Position numbers and translations under genes: made by a program
Notes under the pieces: generated by a model
Told to the model about the DNA's origin: nothing
The model's input: only the letters and a program-made list of their open reading frames with translations
Database searches by the model: none
Shown here: positions 7,714-15,445 of the stretch, piece after piece
How positions within the stretch are numbered: position 1 is the stretch's first letter
Layout of the letters: each line of letters begins with the position of its first letter
Origin: an uncultured Eubacteriales bacterium
Lineage (GTDB): Bacteria > Bacillota > Clostridia > Christensenellales > Aristaeellaceae
DNA length: 36,338 nucleotides
Assembly: GCA_902778995.1 (NCBI GenBank)
Contig: CACYZW010000017.1
Span: 1-36,338, forward strand
Direction of reading: 5' to 3'

Positions 7714-7728
7714 AACCGACTGTACGAT

Positions 7729-7765
7729 ATGCAGCAGGGGCGGCGCATCGCCGCCCCTGCTGCAT
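7729..7765. terminator. Perfect 16-bp stem-loop between convergent genes
   Basis: ATGCAGCAGGGGCGGC (7729-7744) pairs fully with 7750-7765 around the 5-base loop GCATC. There is no T-run. It lies 16 bases after the HD-GYP stop and about 75 bases from the end of the convergent ABC operon, so it may end both transcripts. Confidence 0.65.
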
Positions 7766-7839
7766 TGTGATATCCTGGGAAACGCCGCGCCATGCGCATT
7801 GTGGAGCGTTTGCTTATTGCCACAGCCCAAATGCCTGCG

Positions 7840-8433
7840 CTATACCGCATCCGCGCCGTCCAGGCGCAATACATTGCCGCCGAAATCAGAGATGTCCTCG
7901 GGATCGTGCGTAACCAGCAGCGTCGTCCGTCCCGCCAGCAGCAGCAAGGCGAAATCGACGGCCCGCGCGCGCGTGGCGGCGTCCAGCCCCTTGAAGGGCT
8001 CGTCCAGCAGCACCAGCGGGGATGGGAACAGCAGCGCCCGGGCCAGGGCGACGCGCCGCCGCATGCCGCCGCTGTATTCGCAGACGGGCTGATCGTCCTC
8101 CGCCGGCAGGGCCAGCGCAGACAATGCGCCGGCGATGCGCGCCTCGCGCTCCGGGCCCTTTTTCAACACGCAGCGCAGGCAGTTCGCCGCGCTCAGCCGG
8201 GGCGGGAGGCGGTCCTCCTGGAATACCATCGAAATCCCGGCCACCGGCGCGCCGGTTATTGTCCCGCTCTCCGGCGCTTCAAGCCCGGCGATCAGCCGCA
8301 GCAGCGTGGTCTTGCCGCAGCCCGAGCGCCCCGTGACGCAGGTGAGCGTCCCTTCGGGGAAGACATGGCTCAGGCCGGCGATGACGACGCGGCCGTCGTA
8401 GGATTTGCGGAGGCTGTGCAGCGTTAGATTCAT
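7840..8433 (-). CDS. ABC transporter ATP-binding protein, nitrate/sulfonate/taurine type
   Basis: 197 residues, about 50 shorter than the usual 240-260. Walker A is GRSGCGKTT (35-43), the Q-loop lies in MVFQEDRLPP, the signature is YSGGMRRRVALARAL, Walker B is LVLLDEPFKGLD, and the H-loop is VTHDPEDI. The QEDRLPP form of the Q-loop is typical of the SsuB/TauB group, which energises import of sulfonates, nitrate or thiamine precursors. The missing length is at the C-terminus. It is the second gene after the permease (8558-9325), separated from it by 124 bases that include a heptamer repeat array. No binding protein is next to them, so the substrate cannot be named. Confidence 0.88.
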   Translation of the reverse strand: MNLTLHSLRKSYDGRVVIAGLSHVFPEGTLTCVTGRSGCGKTTLLRLIAGLEAPESGTITGAPVAGISMVFQEDRLPPRLSAANCLRCVLKKGPEREARIAGALSALALPAEDDQPVCEYSGGMRRRVALARALLFPSPLVLLDEPFKGLDAATRARAVDFALLLLAGRTTLLVTHDPEDISDFGGNVLRLDGADAV

Positions 8434-8474
8434 AAGCGGATCCTCTACAGATGCTGATTTGGAGGGATGGATAA

Positions 8475-8551
8475 GGAATTAGGAACCAGGAACCAGGAAC
8501 CAGGAATTAGGAACCAGGAATCAGGGACCAGGGCGTAGAAATAGGGAATCA
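8475..8551. repeat. Heptanucleotide tandem array, short copy
   Basis: Eleven consecutive 7-base units: GGAATTA, GGAACCA x3, GGAATTA, GGAACCA, GGAATCA, then GGGACCA, GGGCGTA, GAAATAG and GGAATCA. It is the same family as the 45-unit array at 17638-17952. It occupies the gap between permease and ATPase genes of one operon. A period of 7 is not a multiple of 3, so it is not coding. Confidence 0.9.
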
Positions 8552-8557
8552 GGCATT

Positions 8558-9325
8558 TCAGTAGTTCCCCTTCGCCAACAGCGCCTGTCCCCACCGCAGC
8601 CCCGCCCTCAGCGCCCGGGTACAGGCGGCGCTGACCAGCACGATGGTCAGGGTCCAGGCGAAGAGATCGGGGGTGGCGAGGTACACCTTGGCCTTGTACA
8701 GTCGCTCGCCGATGGAGCCGCCGGGAATGCCGATGACCTCGGCGGCCACGCCGGATTTCCAGGCCAGGCCCATCGCCACCGACAGCGCCGAGGTCAGGCT
8801 GGGCAGCAGCGCGGGCAGTGCCACGCAGCGCAGGCGGTTTCGCCGGGACATGCGGAACACCCGGGCCATCTCCGTCAGCTTCGGATCGATCTGCCGCAGG
8901 CCGTCCAGCGTGCCGGCGTACACCACGGGCAGTACGATCACCGCCACGATCAGCAGGCTCAGACGCCGGGAGGGCACCCAGATCAGCGCGGCGATCACGA
9001 AGGACGCCACCGGCACCGAGCGCATGGCCGAAAGCAGCGGCGAGAGCAGGTCGCCCACGGCGGCATATCGCGCCGCCAGCGCCGCCAGCGCGATGCCTGC
9101 GGCGCAGGCCAGCGCATAGCCCGCCAGTATGTGGCCCAGCGTGAAGAGCACCGAGCGCCAGAAATCGCCGGTCTGAACCAGCTCCGCCAGCCGCCGCAGC
9201 GTGTCCACCGGGGAGGCCAGCAATATGCCCTGGCCCACGGCCATGGCGACGATCTGCCACACGGCCACCCAGAACAGGGCGGCAAGGGCGTGGCGCAGCG
9301 CGCGGCTCATAGCTTCTTTCTCCAT
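8558..9325 (-). CDS. ABC transporter permease, nitrate/sulfonate/taurine type
   Basis: 255 residues from ATG 9325 (MEKEAMSRAL); ATG 9310 is five codons later and also possible. The frame stays open up to an ATG at 9448, but that one has no properly spaced binding site. Six membrane helices are apparent. The cytoplasmic EAA-type loop reads EMARVFRMSRRNRLRCVALPALLPS, the docking site for the ATPase, and AWKSGVAAEVIG is characteristic of the SsuC/TauC family (BPD_transp_1). It is the first gene of a two-gene operon with the ATPase. A promoter (9472-9500) leaves a leader of roughly 140 bases in which no known riboswitch was recognised. Confidence 0.85.
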   Translation of the reverse strand: MEKEAMSRALRHALAALFWVAVWQIVAMAVGQGILLASPVDTLRRLAELVQTGDFWRSVLFTLGHILAGYALACAAGIALAALAARYAAVGDLLSPLLSAMRSVPVASFVIAALIWVPSRRLSLLIVAVIVLPVVYAGTLDGLRQIDPKLTEMARVFRMSRRNRLRCVALPALLPSLTSALSVAMGLAWKSGVAAEVIGIPGGSIGERLYKAKVYLATPDLFAWTLTIVLVSAACTRALRAGLRWGQALLAKGNY

Positions 9326-9471
9326 TATGATATGTCCCGTATTGCACATTCGGTCGGCTCGTGGGTCAAAGGCTGCAATTTGAGCGTTGAAAACGGCGGT
9401 TCGTGAATCATGGGGAGTTGCGCAGCCATTCTCAATTTCAACAAACATACCCCTTGTGTCAACTTGAGGTT

Positions 9472-9500
9472 ATTATACACCAAAACGGAACCGGTGTAAA
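9472..9500 (-). promoter_or_regulatory. Promoter of the ABC permease-ATPase operon
   Basis: On the minus strand: TTTACA (9500-9495), a 17-base spacer, TATAAT (9477-9472). Confidence 0.65.
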
Positions 9501-9539
9501 TTCTCTGACAAATATCTCCGTTCATAAAAAATATAACAC

Positions 9540-9576
9540 GCATGCCGTTGCACGACGGCATGCCGTATGATAAGAT
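9540..9576 (+). promoter_or_regulatory. Palindrome within a candidate promoter of the Na/Pi transporter
   Basis: GCATGCCGT (9540-9548) and ACGGCATGC (9555-9563) form a perfect 9-bp inverted repeat with a 6-base spacer. A candidate promoter overlaps it: TTGCAC (9548-9553), 17 bases, TAAGAT (9571-9576). The overlap with the -35 region is what a repressor operator would look like. Confidence 0.4.
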
Positions 9577-9617
9577 ATATTTGTATTAATAAAATAAAAT
9601 ATTATGATGGTGATTGG

Positions 9618-11432
9618 ATGAACATATTTAATCTTATATCACTGTTCGGTGGCCTCGCCCTGTTCCTCTACGGCATGCGCATGATGGGGGACGGCCTGAA
9701 GGAGAGCTCCTCGGGCGCGCTGAAGAACGTCATGGAGCGGGTCACGGACAAGCCCGTCAAGGCGTTCCTGCTGGGCCTGATCATGACGGCGGTGATCCAA
9801 TCCTCCACAGCCACGATCGTCATCACATCGGGCCTGGTGGGCGCGGGCATCATATCGCTGCACCAGTCGCTGGGCATCATCATCGGCGCGAACGTGGGCA
9901 CCACGGTCACGGGCCAGATCATCCGCCTGCTGGACCTGAACGCCTCGGGCGCGTCGGTGCTGCAGTTCTTCAAGCCCTCCACGCTGGCCCCGCTGGCGCT
10001 GATCATCGGCATCGTGCTGGTCATGAGCAAGAAGGGCTCGGACAAGGTGGGCAAGATCGTCATCGGCTTCGGCATACTGTTCTCGGGCCTGATGAACATG
10101 ACCGACGCCGTGAGCACGCTGACCCAGTCCGGCATCATCGAATCGCTGTTTTCCCGGCTGGGACAGAATCCGTTTCTCGGCTACCTGATCGGCCTGGCCG
10201 TCTCCTTCGTGCTGCAAAGCTCGTCGGCCTCCATCGGTATCCTGCAGGCCTTCTCGACCTCGGGCGTGCTGACCTTCAACGCCATCTATCCGGTGCTGAT
10301 GGGCATTTACATGGGCGACTGCGTGACCACCGCCATCGTCTGCAACATCGGCGCGAAGCCCGATTCCAAGCGCGTGGGCGTGGCCAACATACTCTTCAAC
10401 CTTGGAAAGACCGCGCTCATCATCATCGGCGTCAGCCTGGCCCGCTCCTTCGGGCTGCTGGACGGGCTTTGGAACAGCGTCGTGGATTCCGGCATCATCG
10501 CCAACACCAACACCGTGTTCAACCTCGCCTGCGCGCTGCTGCTGCTGCCGGTGATGGGCCTGTTTGAGAAGCTGAGCCTGAAGATCGTGAAGGACGCCCC
10601 CGTCGAGGGGCCGGTCACGCCCCAGACCGAGGAGCTGCGCGTGCTGGACGGCCTGAACCCCGTGTTCCTGCAAACCCCCGGCCTGGCCTTCAACGCCTGC
10701 TACGACGTGCTGATGCAGATGTTCCGGATCGCGGACAAGAACATCAACCGGGCCTTCGAGGCGGTCAACCGCTTCGATGCCAACCTCATTGCCCAGATCC
10801 GCGCGGATGAGGACGCCCTGGACGCCATGGCCGACAAGGTCAGCGGCTACCTGATGCAGATTTCGGCACACATCACGTCGGATCAGCAGACGGAGGTCAT
10901 GAATCACTATTATTCCATCATCTCTGAGTTCGAGCGCCTGGGCGACCACGCCATGAACATCGCCGAGGACGCGGAGGAGATGGACCAGGAGGGCGTGAGC
11001 TTTTCAGACTATGCCCTGCGGGAGTTGAGCGTGGTGCGGGATGTGATCCGCAACATACTGAACTATACCGGCCGGACCTTTGAAAAGTGCGATGCCAAGG
11101 CCGCCGCCCACATCGAGCCGCTGGAGGAGGTCGTGGACGACATGGTCAACGCCCTGCGGCAGAACCACCTGGAGCGCCTGCACCAGCGCAAGTGCTCCGT
11201 GCTGGCCGGCACGGAATTTTTGAACATACTCTCCGACATCGAGCGCATCTCGGACATCTGCTCCAATGTGGGCGTGTTCACCATCGCCCGGATGAAGCCG
11301 GAGATCCAGCACGAGATCCACGACTACGTGTCCAAGCTGCATTCCGGCAAGGACGAGGCCTTCAACCGGGAGTACGAGGCCGCCCATGACCACTACTTCG
11401 AGATGCTGAACGCCCAGCATGAAAGCGCATGA
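9618..11432 (+). CDS. Na/Pi cotransporter family protein with C-terminal PhoU-like domain
   Basis: 604 residues from ATG 9618 (MNIFNLISLFGGLALFLYGM, the usual start of this family). The frame is open to 9567 but upstream residues are AT-rich leader. The two inverted repeats of the NptA/PF02690 fold each carry a QSS motif: VIQSSTAT (Q61) and VLQSSSAS (about 200), with GANVGTTVTG and GDCVTTAIVCNIGAKPDSKR close by. Residues from about 360 to 590 are a helical PhoU-like domain (ISEFERLGDHAMNIAE and LSDIERISDICSN are the two characteristic metal-site helices). The family imports phosphate with sodium or modulates phosphate flux. The stop overlaps the start of the ArsC-like gene as ATGA, so translation is probably coupled. 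Confidence 0.93.
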   Translation: MNIFNLISLFGGLALFLYGMRMMGDGLKESSSGALKNVMERVTDKPVKAFLLGLIMTAVIQSSTATIVITSGLVGAGIISLHQSLGIIIGANVGTTVTGQIIRLLDLNASGASVLQFFKPSTLAPLALIIGIVLVMSKKGSDKVGKIVIGFGILFSGLMNMTDAVSTLTQSGIIESLFSRLGQNPFLGYLIGLAVSFVLQSSSASIGILQAFSTSGVLTFNAIYPVLMGIYMGDCVTTAIVCNIGAKPDSKRVGVANILFNLGKTALIIIGVSLARSFGLLDGLWNSVVDSGIIANTNTVFNLACALLLLPVMGLFEKLSLKIVKDAPVEGPVTPQTEELRVLDGLNPVFLQTPGLAFNACYDVLMQMFRIADKNINRAFEAVNRFDANLIAQIRADEDALDAMADKVSGYLMQISAHITSDQQTEVMNHYYSIISEFERLGDHAMNIAEDAEEMDQEGVSFSDYALRELSVVRDVIRNILNYTGRTFEKCDAKAAAHIEPLEEVVDDMVNALRQNHLERLHQRKCSVLAGTEFLNILSDIERISDICSNVGVFTIARMKPEIQHEIHDYVSKLHSGKDEAFNREYEAAHDHYFEMLNAQHESA

Positions 11433-11779
11433 ACATACAGATATTCGGAACGAAGAAGAGCAGCGACACCCGAAAGGCCGAGCGCTGGTTCAAGGAGCGC
11501 CGGATCAAGGCGCAGGTGATCGACCTGCTGGACAAGGGCATCAGCCGTGGCGAGCTGCGCAGCGCGGCCCAGGCCTGCGGCGGGCTGGAGGCGCTGCTGG
11601 ATGAGAACGCGCGGGACAGGGATGCCCTGGCCCGGGTGAAGTACATCGCCGCCGCCCAGCGGGAGGACGCCGTGCTGGAGCACCCCCAGGTGCTGCGCCA
11701 GCCCATCGTGCGCAACGGCAAAAAGGCCGCGGTGGGGTATTGCCCCGAGGTGTACGAGGCCTGGATGAAGGAAGGATAG
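11429..11779 (+). CDS. ArsC/Spx-family protein without the usual redox cysteine
   Basis: 116 residues, normal for the ArsC-like thioredoxin fold (PF03960). The start MNIQIFGTKKSSDTRKAERWF lines up with the family's N-terminal beta-alpha unit, where arsenate reductases have a CxxS/CxxC-type Cys after the first strand; here Ser/Asp occupy that place. The second half keeps the conserved pattern HPQVLRQPIVRNGKKAAVGYCPEVYEAW. Its start overlaps the stop of the Na/Pi transporter gene (ATGA), so the two are made together. A link to phosphate, rather than arsenate, is an inference from that coupling. A reductase role is unlikely without the cysteine; an Spx-like regulatory role is possible. Confidence 0.82.
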   Translation: MNIQIFGTKKSSDTRKAERWFKERRIKAQVIDLLDKGISRGELRSAAQACGGLEALLDENARDRDALARVKYIAAAQREDAVLEHPQVLRQPIVRNGKKAAVGYCPEVYEAWMKEG

Positions 11780-11781
11780 AC

Positions 11782-11827
11782 CAACGGAAGGACCATGACG
11801 CGACAGTCATAGCCCTTCCGTTGTTTT
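11782..11827 (+). terminator. Terminator after the Na/Pi transporter-ArsC pair
   Basis: CAACGGAAGG (11782-11791) pairs with CCTTCCGTTG (11814-11823), followed by TTTT. An inner ATGAC/GTCAT hairpin extends the structure. It also lies at the end of the convergent ZIP gene, whose stop codon is at 11827-11829. Confidence 0.85.
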
Positions 11828-12609
11828 CACCCCAGCGCCACGTCCAGCGCCATCATCGCCGTAAAGCCCAGGGCGAACATCAGCGTGCCGAGGTTGGAGT
11901 GGGCGCCGGCCTGGGTTTCGGGGATCAGCGATTCGACCACCACGTAGATCATCGCGCCGGCGGCGAAGGCCAGCATGCAGGGCAGCGCGGGCGTCAGCAG
12001 CGATGAAAACCAGACGGTCAGCAGCGCCCCCACCGGCTCCACCGCGCCGGAGAGCGTGCCGCAGGCAAAGGCGCGGCCCTTATCCTTGCCCTCGGCCCGA
12101 AGGGGCATGGAGACGATGGCGCCCTCGGGAAAGTTCTGTATGGCGATGCCCAGCGCCAGGGCCATCGCGCCCGCTTCGGTGACGCCCGGCTGGTTTTGCA
12201 TAAGGCCCGCGTACACCGCGCCCACGGCCATGCCCTCGGGCAGGTTGTGGATCGTGACCGCCAGCACCAGCTTTGCGGTGCGCGTCAGCGCGCTGCGCGG
12301 CCCCTCCTCTTCGTTCAGCCCCGCGTGCAGATGGGGCACGAGCCTGTCCAGCAGCAGCAGGAACAGCACGCCCGCCCAAAAGCCCGCCGTCGCGGGCAGA
12401 AAGGCCAGCGGGCCCAGGCTTGCGCTCTGGCCGATGGCGGGCAGCAGCAGGCTCCACACCGACGCCGCGGCCATCACCCCCGCCGCAAAGCCCGTCAGCG
12501 CCCGCTGAAGCAGCGCGTTCAGCCCGCCCCGCATAAAGAATACGCACGCCGCGCCCAGCGACGTGCCGATCAGGGGAACGAGGATTCCCCGAATGAGTTC
12601 CGAGTTCAT
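11827..12609 (-). CDS. ZIP family divalent metal transporter
   Basis: 260 residues from ATG 12609, which has AAAGGAGG upstream; the open frame beyond it is not needed. Eight membrane helices are apparent. Helix 4 carries HNLPEGMAVG and helix 5 NFPEGAIVS, the intramembrane metal-site motifs of the ZIP family (PF02535, ZupT-like). The loop between helices 3 and 4 holds HLHAGLNEEEG, a likely metal-sensing segment. ZIP proteins bring zinc, iron or manganese into the cytoplasm. It stands alone, convergent to the ArsC-like gene, and has an inverted repeat upstream (12664-12687) that could be a metal-regulator operator. Confidence 0.93.
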   Translation of the reverse strand: MNSELIRGILVPLIGTSLGAACVFFMRGGLNALLQRALTGFAAGVMAAASVWSLLLPAIGQSASLGPLAFLPATAGFWAGVLFLLLLDRLVPHLHAGLNEEEGPRSALTRTAKLVLAVTIHNLPEGMAVGAVYAGLMQNQPGVTEAGAMALALGIAIQNFPEGAIVSMPLRAEGKDKGRAFACGTLSGAVEPVGALLTVWFSSLLTPALPCMLAFAAGAMIYVVVESLIPETQAGAHSNLGTLMFALGFTAMMALDVALG

Positions 12610-12663
12610 GGTTGGCCTCCTTTGAGGTGGTAGGGTAATGGGGTTACAGGTGGATAGTATTAT

Positions 12664-12687
12664 GATTTGTCCCTTTGGAGACAAATC
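12664..12687. promoter_or_regulatory. Inverted repeat between ZIP and sugar-transport genes
   Basis: GATTTGTC (12664-12671) and GACAAATC (12680-12687) are a perfect 8-bp dyad with an 8-base centre, 55 bases upstream of the ZIP gene. Its size suits a dimeric regulator. A weak CATAAT on the minus strand (12664-12659) touches it. No known consensus was matched. Confidence 0.4.
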
Positions 12688-12800
12688 GGAATTTCCCTTC
12701 CCATACTATGCCCTTCCGCCCATCCGCGCCCCGGAACGTTATTTTACGGCGCGGAGATTGTGGGATTTCAACAAATCTGTCGCTTTTTTTCAATTTGCGG

Positions 12801-12829
12801 TTGACAGTATTGCCATAAATATATAAAAT
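12801..12829 (+). promoter_or_regulatory. Promoter of the sugar ABC operon
   Basis: TTGACA (12801-12806), a 17-base spacer and TAAAAT (12824-12829); TATAAA overlaps at 12822-12827. The 75-base leader carries an 8-bp hairpin TATATGCC-GAAG-GGCATATA (12870-12889) just before the AAAAGGAGG ribosome binding site. Confidence 0.75.
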
Positions 12830-12911
12830 AAATGAGGGCATTACGGGTGGTAGCGCCCCGAAAAGGGAATATATGCCGAAGGGCATATAATATAAAAGGA
12901 GGAACGATTCC

Positions 12912-13826
12912 ATGAAGAAACTGCTCGCTATCGTACTCGTGCTGATGATGGTGCTCTCCGGCGCGGCGCTGGCGGAGGGCAAGCTGGGCTTCCTGCCCCC
13001 GGCCATGACCAGCCCCTTCTATGCCAGCTGCATCGAAGGCGCGACCCCCGTGGCTGACGCTCTGGGCTATGAGCTGGAGATCCTGGCGCCCCCGTCGGAG
13101 GACGACTACGCCACCCAGACTTCCATGATGGAAGACTTCATCACCAACGGCGTCAAGGGCATCGCGGTCTGCGGCATCAACCTGGAAGCGCTGAAGCCCG
13201 CCATCAAGAAGGCCAATGAGGCCGGCATCCCGGTGGTCATGTTCAACACCATCACCGAGCTCGACGGCGTGGACGTGTACGCCTATTCCGGCTACAACCA
13301 GTACAACGGCGGCGGCAAGATCGCCGACTGGGTGAACGAGAAGATGAACGGCGAAGCCAAGGTCGCCATCATCGAGGGTCTACCCTCCGACTACACCACC
13401 CAGCGCATGGGCGGCTTCGTCGACAAGTGCAAGGAAGCCTATCCGGGCATCGAGGTCGTGGCGACCCAGCCGGGCGACTGGGTGCGTGAGAAGGGCATGA
13501 ACGCCGCCATGGATATGATCCAGGCCCATCCCGAGATCAACGTGATCTACGGCCTGTCCGACGAGATGGCTCTGGGCGCTGTTCAGGCCTGCAAGCAGCT
13601 GAACCGCGACGACATCATCTGCATCGGCCTGGACGGCAACCCCAACGCGAAGGAAGCCGTGAAGGCCGGCGAGCTGGACGGCACGCTGGATTGCGGCCCC
13701 GTGGCCATCGGCGCGAACGCCATCAAGGCCCTGGCCGACGCCATCGACGGCGTGGCCCGCGACGAGAAGATCATCGAGGCTGAGACCACCGTCGTGGACA
13801 GCACCAACGTGGATCAGTTCCTGTAA
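12912..13826 (+). CDS. Sugar ABC transporter substrate-binding protein, ribose/RbsB type
   Basis: 304 residues. The signal peptide (1-21) ends GAALA-EG with no lipobox. The mature part has the Peripla_BP_4 pattern: KLGFLPPAMTSPFYASCIEGA at the start, DDYATQTSMMEDFITNGVKGIAV, GIPVVMFNT, AKVAIIEGLPSDYTTQRMGGF, INVIYGLSDEMALGAVQA and ICIGLDGNPNAKEAV. These match the two lobes and hinge of RbsB-like monosaccharide receptors. The gene is first in the operon, followed by an internal GC-rich hairpin (13851-13874) before the ATPase; this arrangement usually keeps the receptor more abundant than the other subunits. The exact sugar cannot be read from the sequence. Confidence 0.94.
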   Translation: MKKLLAIVLVLMMVLSGAALAEGKLGFLPPAMTSPFYASCIEGATPVADALGYELEILAPPSEDDYATQTSMMEDFITNGVKGIAVCGINLEALKPAIKKANEAGIPVVMFNTITELDGVDVYAYSGYNQYNGGGKIADWVNEKMNGEAKVAIIEGLPSDYTTQRMGGFVDKCKEAYPGIEVVATQPGDWVREKGMNAAMDMIQAHPEINVIYGLSDEMALGAVQACKQLNRDDIICIGLDGNPNAKEAVKAGELDGTLDCGPVAIGANAIKALADAIDGVARDEKIIEAETTVVDSTNVDQFL

Positions 13827-13850
13827 TCTCCAATCCCATGGCAAGCCCGA

Positions 13851-13874
13851 GCGGCGGCGCTTACGCGCCGCCGC
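13851..13874 (+). terminator. Intra-operon stem-loop after the receptor gene
   Basis: GCGGCGGCGC (13851-13860), loop TTAC, GCGCCGCCGC (13865-13874): a perfect 10-bp stem followed by GTTTC. With only three T's it probably stabilises the upstream mRNA or terminates partly. Confidence 0.65.
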
Positions 13875-13917
13875 GTTTCAGTGAAAACTCAAACTACTAA
13901 CAGGGGGTGAACCACCG

Positions 13918-15420
13918 GTGGCAGAATTCCTCGAAATGCGCGGCATCGTCAAGCGCTTTCCCGGCGTGCTAGCGCTGGATCATGTCAACCTGTCCGTGCG
14001 CAAGGGCGAGGTGCACGCGCTGCTGGGCGAAAACGGCGCGGGCAAATCCACCCTGATGAAGATACTCTCCGGCGCTTATCAAAAGGACGAGGGCGATATC
14101 TTCTTCGACGGGCAGAAGGTGGAGATCAACTCCGCCCAGGACGCCCAGGCGCTGAACATATCCACCATCTACCAGGAGCTGAACCTGACCGAGCAGCTGA
14201 CGGTGGCCGAAAATATATTCATGGGCCGGCAGCTGATGAAGAACCGGTTCATGGTGGATTGGCGCAGGATGTACGACGAGGCCCAGAAGCTGTTGGACGA
14301 GCTGGGCGTGGCGGTGAACGCCCACCAGCTGGTGCGGGACCTGGGCGTGGCCCAGAAGCAGATGGTGGAGGTCGCCAAGGCGCTGAGCATCAATTCCAGG
14401 GTGCTGATACTGGACGAGCCCACCGCGCCGCTGACCAACCGGGAGATCGACACGCTGTTCGATACCATTCGCATGCTCAAGGGCAAGGGCGTTTCCATGA
14501 TCTACATCTCCCACCGCCTGGAGGAGGTCATGGAGATCTGCGACAGGGCGACGATCATGCGCGACGGCACGAATGTGACGGCGATGAACGTGGCTGACAC
14601 CAACCTGGACGAGATCATCCGCTACATGGTGGGCCGCGAGCTGAAGGAAAAGTTCCCCAAGATCCAGACCCACCCGGGCCAGGAGCGCCTGCGGGTGGAA
14701 AACATCCACGCGGGCAAGCAGGTGCAGGGCGTTTCGCTGTCCGCCCGGGGCGGCGAGATACTGGGCATCGCGGGCCTGGTGGGCGCCGGTCGCACCGAAA
14801 CCGCCCGGGCCATCTTCGGCATGGACCCGAAGGAGTCCGGCGATATCTACGTCGACGGCCAGCGCGTGGAGATCAACCAGCCGCTGGACGCCATCAAGGT
14901 CGGCATCGGCTTCGTCACAGAGGACCGCAAGGGCGAGGGCCTGGTGCTGCCGCTGCCCATCAGCCAGAACATGACGCTGGCGACGCTGGACAAGCTGGGC
15001 GCGTCGCTGCATCTGAACCTCGGCAAGGAGAAGGCCGTCGTCAACGAATACATCGGCAAGCTGAACATCAAGACGCCCTCGCCCCAGCAGCTGGCCCGGA
15101 ATCTTTCCGGCGGCAACCAGCAAAAGGTCGTGCTGGCCAAGTGGCTGTTGAGCGATTCAAAGGTCATCATATTCGACGAGCCCACCCGGGGCATCGACGT
15201 GGGCGCGAAGATTGAGGTCTACAACATCATCAACGACCTGATCCGTTCGGGCGTGGCGGTCATCATGATCTCTTCGGAGCTGCCCGAGATACTGGGCATG
15301 TCGGATCGCGTGGCCGTGATGCACCAGGGCACCATCACCGGCGTGTTCGACAACGACGGCACGCTGACCCAGGAGAAGATACTCTATTACGCCACCGGCG
15401 GCGACAAGCACACCGCATAG
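13918..15420 (+). CDS. Sugar ABC transporter ATP-binding protein with two ATPase domains (RbsA/MglA type)
   Basis: 500 residues, starting with GTG at 13918 behind AGGGGGTGA. The first ABC domain has Walker A GENGAGKST (37-45), Q-loop TIYQELNL, and Walker B VLILDEPTAPLT. Its signature region (DLGVAQKQMVEVAKAL) lacks the usual LSGG. The second domain has a degenerate Walker A (GLVGAGRTE), intact signature NLSGGNQQKV and Walker B VIIFDEPTRGIDVGAK. This asymmetry is normal for the double-ABC protein of ribose, galactose and xylose importers. It works with the permease that starts 25 bases downstream. Confidence 0.96.
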   Translation: MAEFLEMRGIVKRFPGVLALDHVNLSVRKGEVHALLGENGAGKSTLMKILSGAYQKDEGDIFFDGQKVEINSAQDAQALNISTIYQELNLTEQLTVAENIFMGRQLMKNRFMVDWRRMYDEAQKLLDELGVAVNAHQLVRDLGVAQKQMVEVAKALSINSRVLILDEPTAPLTNREIDTLFDTIRMLKGKGVSMIYISHRLEEVMEICDRATIMRDGTNVTAMNVADTNLDEIIRYMVGRELKEKFPKIQTHPGQERLRVENIHAGKQVQGVSLSARGGEILGIAGLVGAGRTETARAIFGMDPKESGDIYVDGQRVEINQPLDAIKVGIGFVTEDRKGEGLVLPLPISQNMTLATLDKLGASLHLNLGKEKAVVNEYIGKLNIKTPSPQQLARNLSGGNQQKVVLAKWLLSDSKVIIFDEPTRGIDVGAKIEVYNIINDLIRSGVAVIMISSELPEILGMSDRVAVMHQGTITGVFDNDGTLTQEKILYYATGGDKHTA

Positions 15421-15445
15421 GCAAAAATGAAATGAGGTTATGAAA

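Noticed and set aside
6049..7830. Large minus-strand open frames in GC-rich regions (for example opposite the HD-GYP, VWA and transporter genes)
   Set aside because: They are low-complexity His/Val/Gly/Arg-rich shadows of real genes with no starts or motifs.
9326..9448. N-terminal extension of the ABC permease to ATG 9448
   Set aside because: The extra 41 residues are polar and unlike the family, and the G-rich stretch is only one base before that ATG; the later ATG fits family length better.
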